Positions 60,416-64,000 of a stretch of 64,000 bases of DNA are shown here, piece by piece. Positions within the stretch are counted from its first letter, which is position 1. Each line of letters starts with the position of its first letter. The notes under the pieces were generated by a model. That model saw only the letters and a list, made by a program, of their open reading frames with translations. It did not search any database and was not told the DNA's origin. The DNA comes from Asterella californica (lineage: Eukaryota > Streptophyta > Marchantiopsida > Marchantiales > Aytoniaceae). The stretch covers positions 1,907,501 through 1,971,500 of the forward strand of contig JAYKYS010000001.1 in NCBI GenBank assembly GCA_036924285.1. The letters run 5' to 3'. The position numbers and the translations under genes were made by a program.

Positions 60416-62852
60416 CCGTGCCTGATAGCAGCGAACAGAGTCGGCGTTGCAGCGTTTGTCCTCTCAGCATGTAGTTCCTGACTTCCGTGTAACACGTGTC
60501 GTGCTAGTTTTGATGCAAGATATAAAGGAAAGGCTGTTGTGTTTCCCGTTTTGGGTCGTAGTTTATCTGCTCTTATAGAGTGGAGACCATAACTGACTAG
60601 AGACTAAGGACTAGAAAGGCTACCAAACACAAGACTTGTACACAGTCTGGACGCCACCATATGCTGTTCACATCCAGAGTGAGATCGGTAGTCATGTTTT
60701 AATTCCAACTGGGAAACATGAATTCTGAGCTGTGTTGAGGGCATTAAGTGTGATCGCTTTCCTCATGACTTGGTTTTATGCGCGAGTGGTTACTTTTCCT
60801 CTGTCTCGCCGGATGCTTGAGCAGCGCGAACAGGTTAGGTGAAATCATGCTTAGTCTGAAGTCATGCCTCAGGTCCTTCATGACCAGATATAACTGTTCC
60901 TTCTGAGAAGAACTCTGAAGCTTCAAGCGAGATTTTGTTGCCTTAAAATGTCCTGAAAGTGGTCTTCATAACCGTCCTACGTTCTCATGACCCCAACCTT
61001 CCCTAGTAAGCTTGTAAGAGACTAAACTGCAGGTCCGCTAAGAGCTTTCTACGCGGGAGGTCGTGGGTCAAATGGGCTGCTACCCTGACCATGGAACCAT
61101 GCAACTATGCAACTATGTTTGGAATCCGAATTCCCTATGTTGGCTTGGAATCAGCGAAGATGTCACATCTCCAGACTACAGCCAAAAGAATAAGTTCTTC
61201 TTTTTCTTGGGCACCACGAAAGGAGATTTGATTACAGTTCACCATCGTGTAATGCGGGATCTAGGACCATGCTGCACGCTGTACTTGTATGAAATTGGGA
61301 GTCTAAGTTGCACTCTTACTTCTAAGTTTTCGACGTAGCCCCTGAGCACATATCCAAATAGCTTACAATATTCTCTACTGCAAACGTACAAGTCCACGTA
61401 AAAAGGTGTGGACGCGGATGTCTCATAGCCTTCCTGGAAGAAAAGAAGAAAAGAGATTTACGGGCTGACATTGCTATGGAAGTAAATTTCTTAGTTACTA
61501 ATCAACTATGTTCGTACCGTTTGAGTAAGAACATATATTCATACGTCGAGAATGGCAGATTTTATCAAGGACCACTCTCTAGTACAGAGGGAAATTCGGG
61601 GCCAAGTCCATGGTAAGTATCCAGTAGGGGCCGAATGTGCGCTGAACTGTCAAGCGAAGTCAGCGAATTGTTTATAACCGAAGGGTGTGCCGATGGGAAT
61701 GTGCAGCAAGACGCACATACGTGCACCAAGGTTCCCCTTGGTATAGAGTGTGATGCAGAGCAATGCAACTGAGAAAGATGACATCAAGTGCAGAACGGGA
61801 AAAGCTGGAGATGAACTGAGAGCAGGAGTATAACCGAACGATAGTGTATGGAGTGAAGATCGTCGATGGCGAGCAAGAACGAGATAGTCAAGAACCCCAC
61901 GAAGAGGTTTGAATTTAAAGAGCAGAGTTTTATCGAGTGAAATGAGATATCAGGCAGGCCGAAGATATAGAAAACGAGAAGAGAATAGGGGTAGAGATTT
62001 GCCACAATGTCACTGATGCATATAGGCACTGAGTAGGTGTACACTCAGGAGCCTAATTACCACATAGTTACACTCAGAGCATGCAGCGGAACACCTTCCC
62101 GTCACATGCACCTCAACCAGCTCTCTGACTTCATCAGCACCCAACAGAGAGGGTTAGGCTGTAGATGAGTAGGGGAAGTGATCGACCGACTCATCCGTGC
62201 CTTGCCGGTACAGGAGTTTCTGTTCAGTTCCGGGACATCTGAGGGCAAGGTAAGAACATTTTGAGTAAGAACATAGTTGGTCTTTGGTCCTGTCTCCTGG
62301 TCTTCTAAAGGCCGGTTACTGTATATACGGCCTACTCTTCATGTCACCTTACGAGTGATGGAAAGCACGATCCACTCGCCAACCAATTCTTCTGGGCACA
62401 ATGTTTTCTCGACACTTCCACTCGGTATCCAGTCGATCGGTGTTCAGTATCTATTTTCTGCATCAAACTAAGATCAAGACTACCTGAAACAGCGCTCCTT
62501 GCGATACATTTAGTTGAAATAAGAAAGAAGCCCTTCGATGCTTACTCGAGAGTACTGTCCGATCATCTACTCTTCAAATGCTGACGGGTAAAAACGTATT
62601 ATTTCGTGTGAGTACACTCAAGCGTGTGCTGAGAATCTGTGTCACCACGCTGGGAATAGCTGTAATGAGCTTCATCTTTATTAACAAATTACAATTATGG
62701 CCTACCTCCATTGGCACCGATGTATGGCTTCGGCGAAACATTCCGTTGACTTCTTTCGTCAATTTTATTGTACCGCCAAGATCCAGCCGAGAAACGGATT
62801 TAACTCTACATGTGCGCAGGAGTCTATCATGCGAAGTTGAACGAGCAGCACC
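59807..62852. other. Spacer between DUS and 6PGDH genes
   Basis: Contains a (CT)n microsatellite (about 60384-60412) some 580 bp upstream of the DUS start, a typical plant 5'-flank feature. No other gene recognised. The part next to 62852 should include the 3' UTR of 6PGDH. Confidence 0.45.
60384..60412. repeat. (CT)n microsatellite
   Basis: About 14 uninterrupted CT units. Confidence 0.95.
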
Positions 62853-64000
62853 TTACAAGTTGGTCACCCTCTTGTTTTTCTGGGAGATTTTGTACCACTC
62901 GGTGTGGGACATTCCCTCCCTATCCGTACGTTCGTAAGTATGTGCACCGAAATAATCTCTCTGCGCCTGCAAAAGGTTTGCTGGCAAGCGCTCCCTACGG
63001 TAGGAATCAAAGTATGCAAGACTAGCACTCATACCTGGAGTACTGATTCCCACACCGATCGCTAAAGTTACAACACGCCGCCAAGCAGATTGGCGCTCCA
63101 CCATCTCCCTGGCAAACTCGGGATCTACGAGCAAACTTGCGATATTCGAATCCCGATCGTAAGCCCGTTTGATCCGATCTAAGAATTTCGCACGAATGAT
63201 GCAACCTCCCTTCCAGATCCTTGAGATTTCACCAAGATTTAGATTCCATTTTTTCTCGAGACCCTTGGCGCGGATAAGGTTCATCCCTTGCGCATAACTG
63301 CAGATCTTGGATGCGTACAGAGCTTTACGCACGTCATCAACCAGCTGCTTCTTGTCTACATCCTTCACAGCCAAGATATCTCCGACTCCGTACTCCTTGA
63401 AAGCACTCGCAGCTGCTACGCGCTCCTCTTTTAACCCACTTAGGAAGCGTGAATCCAAAGACGCAGCTATGGTGGGAACGGCGATTGACAGCTCTGCCGC
63501 TTGCTGGACAGTCCATTTACCAGTTCCCTTCATGCCGGTTTTGTCAAGGATTTTGTCGACCAGCTCACCTTCACCTTCCTCATCTTTCACACCAAAAATG
63601 TCAGCGGTGATTTCAATCAAGAAGCTCTCTAACTCTCCACGATTCCACTCAGTGAAAGTTTCATGCAACTCCTTGTTAGATAATCCCCCGACGGACTTCA
63701 AAACATCGTAAGCCTCCGAGATCAACTGCATGTCCCCGTATTCGATTCCGTTATGCACCATCTTCACGAAGTTTCCAGCGCCTCCAGGGCCGATGTAAGT
63801 CACGCAGGGGCCATCATCAACCTGCGCAGCCACCTTCTGGACGATATCCTCAATGTACTTGTAAGCTTCTAGTGTGCCTCCCGGCATCATCGAGGGACCC
63901 CTGCGGGCACCTTCTTCTCCACCCGAAACTCCCATTCCGAGATAGTGCAACCCTTTCTTCTGGACCAGCTCAGCACGCCTCTCTGTATTCTCGTACCACT
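62853..64000 (-). CDS. 6-phosphogluconate dehydrogenase, decarboxylating (3' part)
   Basis: Third enzyme of the oxidative pentose phosphate pathway: 6-phosphogluconate + NADP+ gives ribulose 5-phosphate + CO2 + NADPH. The frame is open to the window edge, so about the first 110 residues, including the NADP-binding GxGxxG, lie outside. The visible part (about 382 residues) holds MGVSGGEEGARRGPSMMPGG (substrate loop), YIGPGGAGNFVKMVHNGIEY with the catalytic Lys and the HNGIEY signature, and the helical C-terminal domain with GMNLIRAKG, IWKGGCIIRAKFLDRI and AQRDYFGAHTYERTDREG. The tail ends HTEWYKISQKNKRVTNL, without a peroxisomal SKI/SKL-type end. No intron in the visible part. On sequence alone it cannot be decided whether it is cytosolic or plastidic. 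Confidence 0.96.
   Translation of the reverse strand, partial: WYENTERRAELVQKKGLHYLGMGVSGGEEGARRGPSMMPGGTLEAYKYIEDIVQKVAAQVDDGPCVTYIGPGGAGNFVKMVHNGIEYGDMQLISEAYDVLKSVGGLSNKELHETFTEWNRGELESFLIEITADIFGVKDEEGEGELVDKILDKTGMKGTGKWTVQQAAELSIAVPTIAASLDSRFLSGLKEERVAAASAFKEYGVGDILAVKDVDKKQLVDDVRKALYASKICSYAQGMNLIRAKGLEKKWNLNLGEISRIWKGGCIIRAKFLDRIKRAYDRDSNIASLLVDPEFAREMVERQSAWRRVVTLAIGVGISTPGMSASLAYFDSYRRERLPANLLQAQRDYFGAHTYERTDREGMSHTEWYKISQKNKRVTNL

Noticed and set aside
61040..61085. GGTCGTGGGTCAAATGGGC resembles the T arm of a tRNA
   Set aside because: No acceptor stem, D arm or anticodon arm can be drawn around it.

Overview
This is a nuclear window from a land plant. The evidence is a plant-type alpha-tubulin with two short introns, a four-exon class III (secretory) peroxidase, a plant-length DUS-family tRNA-dihydrouridine synthase with a possible organelle-targeting N-terminus, a 6-phosphogluconate dehydrogenase, and plant-style LTR and LINE retrotransposons. 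Low gene density, a non-chromodomain Ty3/gypsy element and a Rep/HUH-type gene would fit a bryophyte-grade plant such as a liverwort. That placement is a guess; nothing here identifies the species.

Layout. 1-3.8 kb: a tRNA-Gln(CUG) gene and the last three exons of an alpha-tubulin gene on +, whose first exon (residues 1-31) was not found in the window. 6.0-11.3 kb: a decayed LINE split by a 2380-bp inverted-repeat DNA element (8022-10401). That element carries an intact 257-residue protein resembling the zinc-ribbon OB domain of the large RPA subunit, and no recognisable transposase. 11.3-13.3 kb: older LTR and pol debris. 13473-22236: a young full-length Ty3/gypsy element on -, with LTRs that look identical, an open 1628-residue Gag-Pol and two extra ORFs in its leader. 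23919-28832: an old Ty1/copia element riddled with stops. 30.4-31.3 kb: a coiled-coil protein of unknown function. 31.5-35.0 kb: the peroxidase gene on -, whose 3' end is copied in a 560-bp tandem duplication. 36.1-36.4 kb: two strong hairpins. 40.3-45.7 kb: a second decayed LINE. 48.06-49.85 kb: a spliced gene on - whose product has the three ordered motifs of a Rep/HUH endonuclease (replitron-like or CRESS-like). 58.0-59.8 kb: the dihydrouridine synthase on -. 62.85 kb to the end: the 3' part of 6-phosphogluconate dehydrogenase on -.

The housekeeping genes (tubulin, peroxidase, DUS, 6PGDH) are unrelated in pathway and lie as islands among nested transposons. The insertion order can be read: the OB-fold element cut the first LINE, an LTR of the gypsy family inserted into an older dispersed repeat that abuts the LINE, and the young gypsy element landed next to that debris. 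The two most interesting objects are the HUH-type Rep gene and the OB-fold-carrying inverted-repeat element.
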